Positions 26,122-34,487 of a stretch of 41,188 nucleotides of DNA are shown here, piece after piece. Below the pieces are notes generated by a model, which searched no databases, was not told the origin of the DNA, and was given only the letters and a program-made list of their open reading frames with translations. The stretch comes from an uncultured Gammaproteobacteria bacterium (GTDB lineage: Bacteria > Pseudomonadota > Gammaproteobacteria > Arenicellales > CALHMG01): positions 1 to 41,188 of the forward strand of contig CALHMG010000105.1 in the NCBI GenBank assembly GCA_938034705.1, given 5' to 3'. The stretch's first letter is position 1. Every line of letters begins with the position of its first letter. The translations under genes and the position numbers were made by a program.

Positions 26122-26898
26122 TTAAGTCAGATACTGTCCGCCGTTGACATGCAGCGTCTGTCCGGTGATGTGACGTGACGACTCACTGGCGAGAAATACC
26201 GCCAGGTCTGCGATGTCCTCAGGTTCGGCAATGCGACCGAGTGGGTTGTCTTCACCAGCCTGATTGATTTCGTCCTCGGTCATGCCGAATCTGGGCTGGG
26301 CAGTATCGGTCAGCCCTGGTGCAATGGCGTTCGCCCGAATATCGTATTCGGCAAGTTCAAGAGACAGTGCTCGCGTCATGCCGACGATGCCGGCCTTGCT
26401 GGTCACGTAGTGCACGCCTCGAGGTGAGCTTCTGAATGCAGCACCCGATGTCAGATTGATAATCGATCCTGCTCGAGATTCATCGACGCAGGCACGAGCG
26501 AACAAGCGGGAAAGCCGGAAGCTTGCCCGAAGATTGATATCCATCAGGCCGTCCCAGTCTTCATCGCTCATCTCAAGAAAAGGCACGCGCGGAAAGACAG
26601 CGGCATTGTTCACCAGCACATTGGCGCCGCCAAAATCGTCGGCGGCCGCCATCAGTGACTCAAGGTTGCTGATACTGGTCACGTCGCCGTGGACGGTTGC
26701 TATTGTGGGTTGATCGCCGTTGGAGAATTCTTCGGCGAGCGACATTGCAGCATCGCCATTGTCGAGCCAGTTAAGCACGACGTTGGCACCGGCCGCGGCG
26801 AACGAGCGGGATATCGCAAATCCGATGCCCTGCTGGGCACCGGTGACGATAGCGGTTTTTCCTGCCAGAGCAGCATTGGAAAATGCGGAGTCAGGCAT
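26122..26898 (-). CDS. Short-chain dehydrogenase/reductase (FabG-like)
   Basis: A 258-aa classical SDR. The cofactor motif TGAQQGIG has glycines at 20, 24 and 26, NNAA is at 97-100, and the catalytic residues are S151, Y164 and K168 (YVTSK). The C-terminal GQTLHVNGGQYL is typical. It oxidises or reduces a hydroxyl/keto group with NAD(P)H; the substrate is unknown. I chose the ATG at 26898; a TTG 21 bp upstream is in frame but weaker. It stands alone, convergent with the CNPC locus. Confidence 0.92.
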   Translation of the reverse strand: MPDSAFSNAALAGKTAIVTGAQQGIGFAISRSFAAAGANVVLNWLDNGDAAMSLAEEFSNGDQPTIATVHGDVTSISNLESLMAAADDFGGANVLVNNAAVFPRVPFLEMSDEDWDGLMDINLRASFRLSRLFARACVDESRAGSIINLTSGAAFRSSPRGVHYVTSKAGIVGMTRALSLELAEYDIRANAIAPGLTDTAQPRFGMTEDEINQAGEDNPLGRIAEPEDIADLAVFLASESSRHITGQTLHVNGGQYLT

Positions 26899-26947
26899 TG
26901 GCTTTCGCTCATGAATCAAGACGGCACCAGTCTATCGATGCCGTGAC

Positions 26948-27475
26948 TCAATGCACAGCCAAAGTACGGTTAACGGCCACCCACTGGTGTCGCTGGGCTC
27001 CTACCCGAGCGCTTTGGGAATAGCTTTCGGCCTCGTAGTACTGCGACAGCTTGCTTGCGGAATATGGCTCTGGATAGCGGTTGTCAAACACCCAGTCTTC
27101 ACCATTGTGGTCAGTTGCGACAGCGACAACGTGTTCTCTGGGTGCAACCGGAGCCAGAACATTTCTGTATCGGACTGAATACCCCAGTGAGGTGAGTCGA
27201 TCGTGAATAATTCGCGAGTACGTCATGCAGTTGCCGATCGCTTTGCCGAAGATGTCAACGCGTGGCGGCCACGTCGGCTTGGTCTTGTTGTCATATCGAA
27301 AGTGTTTTTTGACATCTTTGGAGACATGAACAAAGGTCTGTGGCGCCTGGCCAGCGGCGAGGTTCGACAGTGATATCGCTGCATCGCTGTTCCTGTGGGT
27401 GTGGGCGCAGCCGGTTGAAAAAATGATAACTACAAAAGAAAGTTGAAGACGGGCGAGACGATTAGTCAGGGTCAT
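26948..27475 (-). CDS. Transglutaminase-like cysteine peptidase (C93/BTLCP type) lipoprotein
   Basis: A 175-aa putative lipoprotein. Residues 1-23 form a signal peptide ending FSTGC23, an acceptable though not ideal lipobox. A Cys-His-Asp triad typical of bacterial transglutaminase-like peptidases is visible: C83 in IGNCMTYSR, H115 in PREHVVAVA and D131 in DWVFDNRY. LapG, the c-di-GMP-controlled periplasmic protease that clips adhesins, belongs to the same family, but no LapD or adhesin gene lies nearby. It precedes no obvious partner on its strand. Most likely periplasmic and membrane-anchored. Confidence 0.8.
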   Translation of the reverse strand: MTLTNRLARLQLSFVVIIFSTGCAHTHRNSDAAISLSNLAAGQAPQTFVHVSKDVKKHFRYDNKTKPTWPPRVDIFGKAIGNCMTYSRIIHDRLTSLGYSVRYRNVLAPVAPREHVVAVATDHNGEDWVFDNRYPEPYSASKLSQYYEAESYSQSARVGAQRHQWVAVNRTLAVH

Positions 27476-27687
27476 TATTTACGGGTGCTCAGTTTCCGCA
27501 GGCCTGCGTTCGCAGGTCCGCAAAACATAGGTATTTCAGGGAGTGCCCTGTCTATCGTGGGTCAGGCCGGCGACGCAAAACGCAGGCGAGTTTCAGGTGA
27601 TAGAGGGCGGGGTATGTGGCACCCGAGACCATCCGTGGCCTCGGTTACCAGCAGTCAGGCAGGCTAGTACCTGGGGGAGAGAGATGA
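27476..27687. other. Intergenic region with alternative CGCAGG/CCTGCG hairpins
   Basis: 212 bp upstream of the C93-type lipoprotein gene (read on the minus strand) and downstream of the pseudo-receiver gene. Around 27498-27517 the motif CGCAGG/CCTGCG/CGCAGG occurs in alternating orientation, so two mutually exclusive hairpins can form in the leader, one with a 5-bp stem and 4-nt loop. I found no match to a riboswitch I know and no sigma-54 promoter. Confidence 0.4.
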
Positions 27688-28482
27688 TCAGGCCGTCGCG
27701 ACGAACTTTTGCAGATCGGTCGTTTCGAGCGACTTCTTGAATCTGGATACGGCACGACCCAACTCCGCAAGAAGCTTTACCAGATCGTCGTCGGAGGCAC
27801 CAAATCGGCAAGCGGTTTCCAGGTCTTCGGCAGACTGGGCAATACGTGCAGCTCCTAGAGCCTTCGCGCAACCCTTGATCGAGTGTGCGCCCATCGCAAT
27901 ATCCTCGGAACCGGTACCGATGGATGTCTGAATCCATCCATGATTGTTTTCGAGTTCGTTCCGAAACAGTGTCATCGCTTCCTTGGTGTTTTCGGCACCA
28001 ATGTCAGAGATGAGCTGTTTTACAGTCTCGGCATCGAGTTCACCGTCCTGGTCTTCTTCGCCAAAATTGAATGTCATTTTGAACGTAGAGCCTGACGCAG
28101 AACTGGAGCCGACGTCTTGACCGGTGATGACGGCCTTGAGCCGATCGGAGGAAATAGGTCGGGTCAAAATCTGATCGACGCCAGCCTTGAGGAACTGTTC
28201 GTGCTCACCCATCAAAGCGCTGGTGGTAACGCCGACGATTCGTGCGGAGTTCGCGACTCCTGTTGAACCGCGCAGGGCCGCTATGAACTCAAGACCGTCC
28301 ATGTCCGCAGGCCGCAGATTTACGATCAGCGTGCTGAATGACTCGGTCTCGAGTATTTTCAGCGCCTGCATCGCTGTTACGACGGTTTGAATTTCTACAT
28401 CGAGTCCGTCGAGAATGGACTCGAGCAGGTGAACATTGCTGTGACTGTGATCGACGCACAGTACTTTTCGAAGTGTGGTCAT
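27688..28482 (-). CDS. Pseudo-receiver-HPt phosphotransfer protein
   Basis: A 264-aa two-domain signalling protein. Residues about 5-120 have a CheY-like receiver fold, but the phospho-acceptor Asp is Asn55 (LIVNLRP), the acidic pair is D11-H12 rather than DD/ED, and the conserved Lys is R108 (TRPIS). It therefore probably cannot be phosphorylated normally. Residues about 150-255 form a histidine phosphotransfer domain with the active His200 in GAHSIKGCAKALGA. The C-terminal HPt could accept or donate phosphate in the LuxO relay while the pseudo-receiver mediates contacts. It has GAGGGG 8 nt before the ATG and its own sigma-54 promoter 22 nt upstream. Confidence 0.86.
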   Translation of the reverse strand: MTTLRKVLCVDHSHSNVHLLESILDGLDVEIQTVVTAMQALKILETESFSTLIVNLRPADMDGLEFIAALRGSTGVANSARIVGVTTSALMGEHEQFLKAGVDQILTRPISSDRLKAVITGQDVGSSSASGSTFKMTFNFGEEDQDGELDAETVKQLISDIGAENTKEAMTLFRNELENNHGWIQTSIGTGSEDIAMGAHSIKGCAKALGAARIAQSAEDLETACRFGASDDDLVKLLAELGRAVSRFKKSLETTDLQKFVATA

Positions 28483-28511
28483 TGTGTATTCCCCTCAGAT
28501 TACAACTGGGG

Positions 28512-28532
28512 TGATGCAATGACCGTGCCAAC
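28512..28532 (-). promoter_or_regulatory. Sigma-54 promoter for the pseudo-receiver-HPt gene
   Basis: Read on the minus strand, TTGGCACGGTCATTGCAT matches the consensus YTGGCACG-N4-TTGCW completely. The -24 GG is at 28529-28528 and the -12 GC at 28517-28516, with the required 10 bases between. The predicted start near 28504 gives a leader of about 22 nt containing the GAGGGG ribosome binding site. Confidence 0.85.
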
Positions 28533-28590
28533 ATCGAAAACCGCGGCGTTTCAGGGCGCCTGTGTTGTCGGGTGTCGAATATCCCGGGTC

Positions 28591-28623
28591 TGATTCGCAA
28601 ATCGCGTTGCAGATTGCGAATCA
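28591..28623. promoter_or_regulatory. LuxO-box-like dyad, candidate enhancer for the sigma-54 promoter
   Basis: Perfect 10-bp arms TGATTCGCAA and TTGCGAATCA are separated by 13 nt. Within it TTGCA-GAT-TGCGA (28607-28619) matches the LuxO site TTGCA-N3-TGCAA at 9 of 10 positions, and a weaker copy is centred 12 bp away. The site is 84 bp upstream of the -24 element, the usual distance for a sigma-54 activator. The luxO-like gene itself lies 0.5 kb away. Confidence 0.65.
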
Positions 28624-28630
28624 AATTGAT

Positions 28631-29017
28631 TCAAATTGTTTCATGATTAAGAAAGGTGCTGGAATTCAGCGCCTCTATATAACGAGTCGCCTCCTGGCGT
28701 GCGAGGTTGATCTCGGCTTTGAGCTGATCGGGCGTTGCTTTGTTCAGGATGGCCAGCTCGATTTCGTGACAGGCATCAGCGAGCGCCAGCGCGCCGAACG
28801 TTGCGGCTTCACTCTTTAAGACATGGGCCTCGGCACTCACCTCCGAGGGATCAGATACGCAACCTGCAAGTTGTCCAAAACGAGCCTCAACGCCCCCGGC
28901 AAATTCGCGCAAGAGGATGTCGAGGATTTCGGGCGACAGTTCACGCTGCAGCGTTTCGACGGTATCAAGATCCAGAGACACCGGGTTTCGCTGCGGCGCT
29001 AATTGGGTATTGGACAT
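28631..29017 (-). CDS. Histidine phosphotransfer (HPt) protein, LuxU-like
   Basis: A single-domain HPt protein of 128 aa. The active His65 lies in EAHVLKSEAATFGA, followed by the amphipathic helix LADACHEIELA, as in LuxU and other four-helix-bundle phosphotransferases. It would pass phosphate from sensor kinases to the LuxO-like regulator encoded divergently 159 bp away. I use the ATG at 29017 (MSNTQLAPQ); the frame stays open for 31 codons upstream. Downstream on the same strand is the pseudo-receiver-HPt gene with its own promoter. No hybrid kinase is in the window. Confidence 0.85.
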   Translation of the reverse strand: MSNTQLAPQRNPVSLDLDTVETLQRELSPEILDILLREFAGGVEARFGQLAGCVSDPSEVSAEAHVLKSEAATFGALALADACHEIELAILNKATPDQLKAEINLARQEATRYIEALNSSTFLNHETI

Positions 29018-29160
29018 GGTTTCAGTCTGCTCGAAGGGCTTTTGTTCAGAATAGCCTTGCCGTCCTTCACCCGGGGTTGCCCGCCGTATCGGGAGTAAGT
29101 CCCAATCCATGTCACGGCCATCGGCTTAATCGACATTAGGCCTGCGGGCGCAGTATTTGC

Positions 29161-29174
29161 TCTTAAGATTAAGA
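29161..29174. promoter_or_regulatory. Inverted repeat at the luxO-like gene start
   Basis: TCTTAA-GA-TTAAGA is a perfect 6-2-6 dyad ending 2 bp before the luxO-like ATG and covering its probable ribosome binding site. Just upstream, GGCGCAGTATTTGC (29147-29160) has GG and GC at sigma-54 spacing but a poor -24 match. Autoregulation is possible, unproven. Confidence 0.35.
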
Positions 29175-29176
29175 GT

Positions 29177-30607
29177 ATGGAGAACAACGTTTCACAACAG
29201 ACGGACGTCCTGCTGGTTGAAGACAGCGGAGCACTCACCCGTGTGTACATGGAGTATCTGCGTCCGCTCGATATTAATGTCCGTCAGGTATCGACGGGTC
29301 AGGACGCACTCGATCTGCTCAACCAGGGCGGTCTCGGTGTCGTGCTGCTGGACATCCAGCTACCGGACATGAGCGGTCTGGATATTCTCAAACATATTCA
29401 GGAAAACGACATTCCAACGTCGGTTGTGATTATCACAGCACACGGTTCCGCGGATATTGCGAAGCAGTCTCTGGACCTTGGCGCCGTCGACTTTCTGGAA
29501 AAGCCTTTCTCCGCGGATCGCCTGAGAACGACGGTTAACAACGTTCTTGATCAGCGCAAGCTGCGCTCTATCGTCGAAAGTTTTGAGATAATCACTCGCC
29601 GTGAGTACTGCGGATTTATCGGCAGCTCCATGGCAATGCAAAGTGTCTATCAGATGATTGAAAGTGCTGCCGGCAGTGGCGCTTCAATCTTCGTTACTGG
29701 TGAAAGCGGTACGGGTAAAGAGGTCTGTGCTGAAGCAATTCACACCAAGAGTAAGCGGCGTGACAAGAATTTTGTCGCGCTGAACTGTGCTGCGATTCCG
29801 CGTGACTTGATCGAGAGCGAAATATTCGGCCACGTGAAAGGCGCCTTTACCGGCGCGGTGACAGCGCGCGAGGGCGCCGCAAGTCGCGCTGATGGCGGTA
29901 CGCTCTTTCTCGACGAAATTGCCGAGATGGATATCGACCTGCAGGCAAAGTTGCTTCGATTTATTCAGACAGGAACGTTTCAGAAAGTTGGTGGGTCTAC
30001 GACCGAGAAAGTCGATGTTCGGTTTGTCTGTGCCACCAACCGTAGTCCTCTCGCTGAGGTAGAGGCGGGCCGATTTCGCGAAGACCTTTATTATCGCCTT
30101 CACGTAATTCCGATTGAACTTCCGCCGTTGCGCAGTCGAGATGCAGACGTTCTTGAAATTGGACAGAAGTTTCTGCAGAAGTTCGCGAGTGAAGAGAACA
30201 AGCGCTTTGAAGGGTTTGATGCGCAGGTCAGCGGGATCATGATGTCTTACGGCTGGCCCGGTAACGTTCGGGAACTGCAGAACGTGGTTCGAAACATTGT
30301 CGTCCTTCAGGACGGCGAACTTGTGGAGACCAAACATCTGCCGCCGGCGTTGCAGAAGCAGCAGCCCGACTCGTCCAGGGCTCCCCGGGTTACGGCCCCT
30401 GCAGTGGTCGCGCATAACAGCGCCATGGTCGCCCACGCCGCTTCCGATACCCTCGGCCAAATCAAGCCTCTGTGGCTTGTTGAGCGTGAGGCGATTGAGA
30501 GCGCGATCGACATTTGTGACGGCAATGTACCCAAGGCGGCCGCAATGCTCGGCGTCAGCCCGTCGACGGTTTACCGCAAGCGTCAGGCCTGGGCCGACGC
30601 CAGCTGA
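29177..30607 (+). CDS. luxO: LuxO-type sigma-54-dependent response regulator
   Basis: A 476-aa NtrC-family activator. The receiver has phospho-Asp59 (LLDIQLPD), acidic E15-D16 and K109. The AAA+ domain has Walker A GESGTGKE (175-182), GAFTGA (222-227) for sigma-54 contact, Walker B LFLDE (243-247) and the REDLYYRL arginine region. The C-terminal Fis-type helix-turn-helix is GNVPKAAAMLGVSPSTVYRK. Long segments match Vibrio LuxO as I remember it, such as GFIGSS near 146, ITGESGTGKEVCAEAIH-like sequence, and PLWxxExxAIExAI near the C-terminus, which makes LuxO more likely than NtrC. In vibrios LuxO-P activates Qrr small RNAs; here a sigma-54 promoter with a LuxO-like box lies before the neighbouring phosphotransfer gene. 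Confidence 0.92.
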   Translation: MENNVSQQTDVLLVEDSGALTRVYMEYLRPLDINVRQVSTGQDALDLLNQGGLGVVLLDIQLPDMSGLDILKHIQENDIPTSVVIITAHGSADIAKQSLDLGAVDFLEKPFSADRLRTTVNNVLDQRKLRSIVESFEIITRREYCGFIGSSMAMQSVYQMIESAAGSGASIFVTGESGTGKEVCAEAIHTKSKRRDKNFVALNCAAIPRDLIESEIFGHVKGAFTGAVTAREGAASRADGGTLFLDEIAEMDIDLQAKLLRFIQTGTFQKVGGSTTEKVDVRFVCATNRSPLAEVEAGRFREDLYYRLHVIPIELPPLRSRDADVLEIGQKFLQKFASEENKRFEGFDAQVSGIMMSYGWPGNVRELQNVVRNIVVLQDGELVETKHLPPALQKQQPDSSRAPRVTAPAVVAHNSAMVAHAASDTLGQIKPLWLVEREAIESAIDICDGNVPKAAAMLGVSPSTVYRKRQAWADAS

Positions 30608-30642
30608 TACATCTCCAGAAGCATTTCAGACTGTCGCTGCGC

Positions 30643-31875
30643 TCAGCGCTCGAGCTCGTTTTCGCGCATGCCGATAAGGTAAAGAATCCCGTCAAGGCCA
30701 ACGGTTCCGAACGCGGTCTCCGCACGCTCGCGTACCGCAGGTTTGGCATGAAAGGCGATGCCAAGACCGGCGAGTGACAGCATGGGGATGTCGTTTGCGC
30801 CATCTCCGACAGCGATGACCTGCTCCAGTCGGATCCCTTCTGTCGCGGCGATAGACTTAATCAACGACGCCTTTTTTGCTTCATCAACGATGTCTCCGAC
30901 AACCTCACCCGTCAGCCTGCCGTCCTTGATTTCGAGTTCGTTTGCGAAGACATGATCGATACCCAGTCGCTGCTGCAGTCGACGGGCAAACCACGTAAAG
31001 CCACCGGAGAGGATCGCCGTTTTGTAACCCATCTGATTGAGGTGGGTTATGAGATCTTCTGCGCCCTCGGTGATTTCGATTTTTTCATCGATGGACGCCA
31101 GGGCGCTTTCCGGCAGGCCCTTGAGCAAGGCGAGTCGCCGCTTGAAACTCTCCCGAAAGTCGATTTCTCCATTCATCGCCTGCGCCGTTATTGCGGAGAC
31201 TTCATCGCCAACCCCTGCGGCTTCCGCCATCAGGTCGATCGCTTCGCCCTGTATCAGCGTTGAATCCATGTCAAAACATACGAGCCGTCGATTGCGACGC
31301 CAGATGTTGTCTTCCTGGATGGCGATGTCGGCGTCGGTTTGACTTGAGAGCTTCAGGCACGCGTCACGCAGTTTGTTGACGTCGCCGCCCTGGCGACTCA
31401 CCGTGAGCTGTACCGCGATCAGTCTGCGCGTCTGGGAGTTGCCGGGCGCGAGGCGTGGCGATACGCGCTTGATACCCGCGATGTTCCATCCGTGTTCGCT
31501 CACGAGATCGGCAATCGACGCAACATGATCAGCGCCGAGCCGCCGGGCGAGGATGGTGATGATGTAGCGATACTGGCCGCCGCGGGCGAACCACGCTTCG
31601 TATTCCTGGAGATCGACCGGCGTGAATCGAATATCGAGATTCAGCTCATTGGCCTTGAACAGAAGTTCCTTGAACAGCGCGTCGCTTGATGACCTGCCGC
31701 TGTCGTCTTGATCGCCGTCAACGTCGACCAGCATTCCCCAGGCAAGATTGTTGTGAATGACGGCCTGATCTATATCAAGAACCGTAACGTCATGACGCGC
31801 GAGAATGGAGGCCAACCCGGCGGTGATGCCGGGTCGATCTCGTCCCGAAACGTTGATCAGAACAATTTCGCTCAA
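30643..31875 (-). CDS. serB: Phosphoserine phosphatase with N-terminal ACT domains
   Basis: A 410-aa SerB that makes L-serine from O-phosphoserine in the cytoplasm. Residues about 1-185 are two ACT-like domains ([17 protein letters not shown] at the start; a second from [11 protein letters not shown]), and residues about 196-400 are a HAD phosphatase with nucleophile D202 in [15 protein letters not shown] (289-296) and [11 protein letters not shown]. The long ACT-bearing form is common in gammaproteobacteria and actinobacteria. The start is TTG, overlapping the fumarase stop as TTGA, so the two are translationally coupled. It converges with luxO, 35 bp apart. Confidence 0.95.
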   Translation of the reverse strand: MSEIVLINVSGRDRPGITAGLASILARHDVTVLDIDQAVIHNNLAWGMLVDVDGDQDDSGRSSSDALFKELLFKANELNLDIRFTPVDLQEYEAWFARGGQYRYIITILARRLGADHVASIADLVSEHGWNIAGIKRVSPRLAPGNSQTRRLIAVQLTVSRQGGDVNKLRDACLKLSSQTDADIAIQEDNIWRRNRRLVCFDMDSTLIQGEAIDLMAEAAGVGDEVSAITAQAMNGEIDFRESFKRRLALLKGLPESALASIDEKIEITEGAEDLITHLNQMGYKTAILSGGFTWFARRLQQRLGIDHVFANELEIKDGRLTGEVVGDIVDEAKKASLIKSIAATEGIRLEQVIAVGDGANDIPMLSLAGLGIAFHAKPAVRERAETAFGTVGLDGILYLIGMRENELER

Positions 31876-33503
31876 CTTGAGATCGCAAATTCCGCGAAGA
31901 AATCGTTGCCCTTGTCATCCATGACAATAAAGGCCGGGAAGTCTTCGACCTCAATTCGCCAGATTGCTTCCATGCCGAGGTCTTCGAACTCAATGCACTC
32001 AACCTTTTTGATGCAGTCCTGGGCAAGGCGTGCCGCCGGTCCGCCAATCGAGCCGAGGTAGAATCCGCCGTGTTTTTTGCACGCGTCCTTGACCTGTTTG
32101 CTGCGATTGCCCTTCGCGAGCATCATCATCGAGCCACCGGCTTCCTGAAACTGATCTACAAAGCCGTCCATTCGACCGGCCGTTGTCGGACCAAATGATC
32201 CCGAGGCATAGCCCTCAGGGGTTTTGGCCGGACCCGCGTAGTAGATGGGGTGGTTTTTAAAATAATCCGGAAGCGGCTCGCCCTTGTCCAGACGCTCGCG
32301 CAGTCGTGCATGGGCAGCATCTCGAGCGACGATGACGGGGCCCGTGAGTGACAGCCGTGTTTTCACAGGGTACTTGCTCAGCGTTTCTCGCATTGCGTCC
32401 ATCGACTGTGTGAGGTCAACCTTGACGACCTCACCTGACAGATCATCTTCGGCAATTTCCGGCAGGTATCTGGCGGGATGGGTTTCAAGCTGTTCGAGAA
32501 AGACACCGTCTTTGGTGATTTTGCCGAGCGCCTGGCGATCGGCGGAGCACGAAACGCCGATACCGATCGGCAGGCTGGCGCCGTGTCGCGGCAGACGGAT
32601 AACGCGAACATCGTGGGCAAAGTACTTACCACCAAACTGGGCACCGATGCCGATTTCCTGGGTCATCTTGTGAATCGCGGCTTCCATTTCAAGATCGCGC
32701 CAGCCGCTGCCGTCGGTGCTGCCCGAGGTTGGCAGACTGTCGAGGTAGTGACATGACGCAAGCTTCACCGCTTTCATGTTGAACTCGGCGCTGGTGCCGC
32801 CAACGACTATGGCGAGGTGATACGGCGGACAGGCAGCGGTGCCGATGCTGGTGATTTTCTCCTTCAGAAACGCCATCAGCTTTTCCGGATTGAGCATCGA
32901 AGGCGTGCCCTGATACAGCGCGGACTTGTTTGCGGAGCCGCCGCCTTTTGCGATGAACAGAAATTTGTACGCATCATCGCCATCGGCGTAAATCTCGATC
33001 TGCGCTGGCAGATTGGTGCGAGTGTTCTTTTCTTCGAAAAAACCAACCGGCGACACCTGGCTGTAACGCAGGTTGTGTTTTTCGTAGGCATCCTGCACGC
33101 CCTGGCCAATCGCGCTGGCGTCGTGGCCGCTTGTCCAGATACGGCGACCCTTTTTGCCCATAACGATCGCGGTGCCGGTGTCCTGACACATCGGAAGGAT
33201 GCCGCCGGCGGCGATGTTGGCATTTTTCAAAAGGTCGTAGGCGACGAAACGATCGTTGTCCGACGCTTCGGGATCATCGAGGATACGGGTGAGCTGCGCG
33301 AGATGCTCAGGTCGCAACAGATGATTGATGTCGACAAAAGCCTGCTCTGACAGAGCCCGGATTGCCTCGGCCGGAACGCTGAGAATTTCTTCGCCTGCCA
33401 GTGTCGTGGTGTCGATGCCACCGTCGGGGAGGTCGATATCCAGTTTCTTGTAAGGCGTATCGACGTCGGCAACGGGAAGGAGTTCGGTATGTTGGTAACT
33501 CAT
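31872..33503 (-). CDS. fumA: Class I fumarate hydratase, single-chain 4Fe-4S type
   Basis: A 543-aa iron-sulfur fumarase of the TCA cycle (fumarate + H2O to L-malate). Cluster cysteines are seen as C106 in PMCQDTGT, a second in GTAACPPYH and a third in GVSCSADRQ. The C-terminal half holds the beta domain ([45 protein letters not shown]). Length matches E. coli FumA/FumB (548 aa). It is the first gene of a two-gene run with serB. It is divergent from a TauD-like dioxygenase with 126 bp between. Confidence 0.96.
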   Translation of the reverse strand: MSYQHTELLPVADVDTPYKKLDIDLPDGGIDTTTLAGEEILSVPAEAIRALSEQAFVDINHLLRPEHLAQLTRILDDPEASDNDRFVAYDLLKNANIAAGGILPMCQDTGTAIVMGKKGRRIWTSGHDASAIGQGVQDAYEKHNLRYSQVSPVGFFEEKNTRTNLPAQIEIYADGDDAYKFLFIAKGGGSANKSALYQGTPSMLNPEKLMAFLKEKITSIGTAACPPYHLAIVVGGTSAEFNMKAVKLASCHYLDSLPTSGSTDGSGWRDLEMEAAIHKMTQEIGIGAQFGGKYFAHDVRVIRLPRHGASLPIGIGVSCSADRQALGKITKDGVFLEQLETHPARYLPEIAEDDLSGEVVKVDLTQSMDAMRETLSKYPVKTRLSLTGPVIVARDAAHARLRERLDKGEPLPDYFKNHPIYYAGPAKTPEGYASGSFGPTTAGRMDGFVDQFQEAGGSMMMLAKGNRSKQVKDACKKHGGFYLGSIGGPAARLAQDCIKKVECIEFEDLGMEAIWRIEVEDFPAFIVMDDKGNDFFAEFAISS

Positions 33504-33629
33504 TTTTGATTTCTTCAGTTTCGCCAGATGTTTAAAGGCTTGATCTTGATTCCGGCCGCCGGCCAGCTCTCTTGACGGTCTCAGGCGTTGTCGAGACAGT
33601 CGAGAGGTCTAGTTTATCGTGTAATTCTC

Positions 33630-34457
33630 ATGCCGGGCATCAAACCGCTCAACGCCGCACTTGGCGCACAAATCACCGACATCGACCTGAACACAGAGCT
33701 TAGCGCGGAGCAGGTTCAATTCGTGCGCGATGCGTTTCATGAGCACATTGTGCTGCTGTTTCGGGGTCAGGATCTGGATCCCGCAGCCCAGATGCGGTTT
33801 ACCGAGATTTTTGGCGAAGTCAAAGGGCACCCGCTGAAAACACGACGTACGGTGGACGGATTCCCGGGTGTGCTGATCATCGAGAATCAGCCGGGCAAGC
33901 CCGGCGCGCGCAACGACTACTGGCATTCGGACATCTCGCACTCACCGCAGCCGCCTCTGGGTTCAATCCTGCACGCGAAAGTTGTGCCCGAGGGTAAAGG
34001 TGACACGATGTTCTGCAACATGTACGCCGCCTGGGAGTCCCTGTCGGATGGCATGCGCGACATGCTGGATGGCATGAAGGCCTGGCACGATGGCGCCGCA
34101 ACCATGGCGCGCAACAACAACGAACAAAACGACGGTCTGGAAATACGCGAAGTACCGCCACCGCATCTTCACCCGGTCGCACGCACGCATCCGGAGACGG
34201 GCAGGAAGGCGTTGTTCGTCAACCCGCACTTCGTGACGCACTTCGAGGATATGACCGCGGCGGAAAGCAGACCGCTGATTGATTTTCTTGAGAAGCACTC
34301 CGGGCGCCACGAAAATATTTACCGCCACAGCTGGCGCGCCGGTGACGTTCTCATGTGGGACAACCGCGCGGCCATGCATTACGCCGTGCTCGATTACACC
34401 CCTGAAGATCGCCGCCTCATGCATCGCACCACAGCGGCTGGCGACACGCCTTACTAA
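33630..34457 (+). CDS. TauD/TfdA-family 2-oxoglutarate dioxygenase
   Basis: A 275-aa Fe(II)/2-oxoglutarate oxygenase. Iron ligands are H99 and D101 in YWHSDIS and H250 in AAMHYAV; Arg261/262 or R266 near RRLMHRT would bind 2-oxoglutarate. Family members release sulfite from taurine or sulfonates, cleave aryloxyacetates or hydroxylate quaternary amines. I chose the ATG at 33630, where the conserved MPGIKPLNAALGAQITDIDL begins, rather than a TTG 42 bp upstream. It precedes the LLM oxidoreductase by 30 bp and both are likely co-transcribed. Confidence 0.93.
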   Translation: MPGIKPLNAALGAQITDIDLNTELSAEQVQFVRDAFHEHIVLLFRGQDLDPAAQMRFTEIFGEVKGHPLKTRRTVDGFPGVLIIENQPGKPGARNDYWHSDISHSPQPPLGSILHAKVVPEGKGDTMFCNMYAAWESLSDGMRDMLDGMKAWHDGAATMARNNNEQNDGLEIREVPPPHLHPVARTHPETGRKALFVNPHFVTHFEDMTAAESRPLIDFLEKHSGRHENIYRHSWRAGDVLMWDNRAAMHYAVLDYTPEDRRLMHRTTAAGDTPY

Positions 34458-34487
34458 AACCTCGTACCTCAATCCGGCCAGACGGCA

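Noticed and set aside
27476-27687. Cyclic di-GMP riboswitch in front of the C93-type gene
   Set aside because: A GACGCAAAACGC segment looked suggestive on the plus strand, but it is on the wrong strand for the gene and the conserved receptor and loop pattern is missing.
29147-29160. Sigma-54 promoter for the luxO-like gene
   Set aside because: GG and GC have the right spacing and TTGCT is present, but the -24 box deviates at three positions and the leader would be only about 5 nt. Kept only as a weak possibility.
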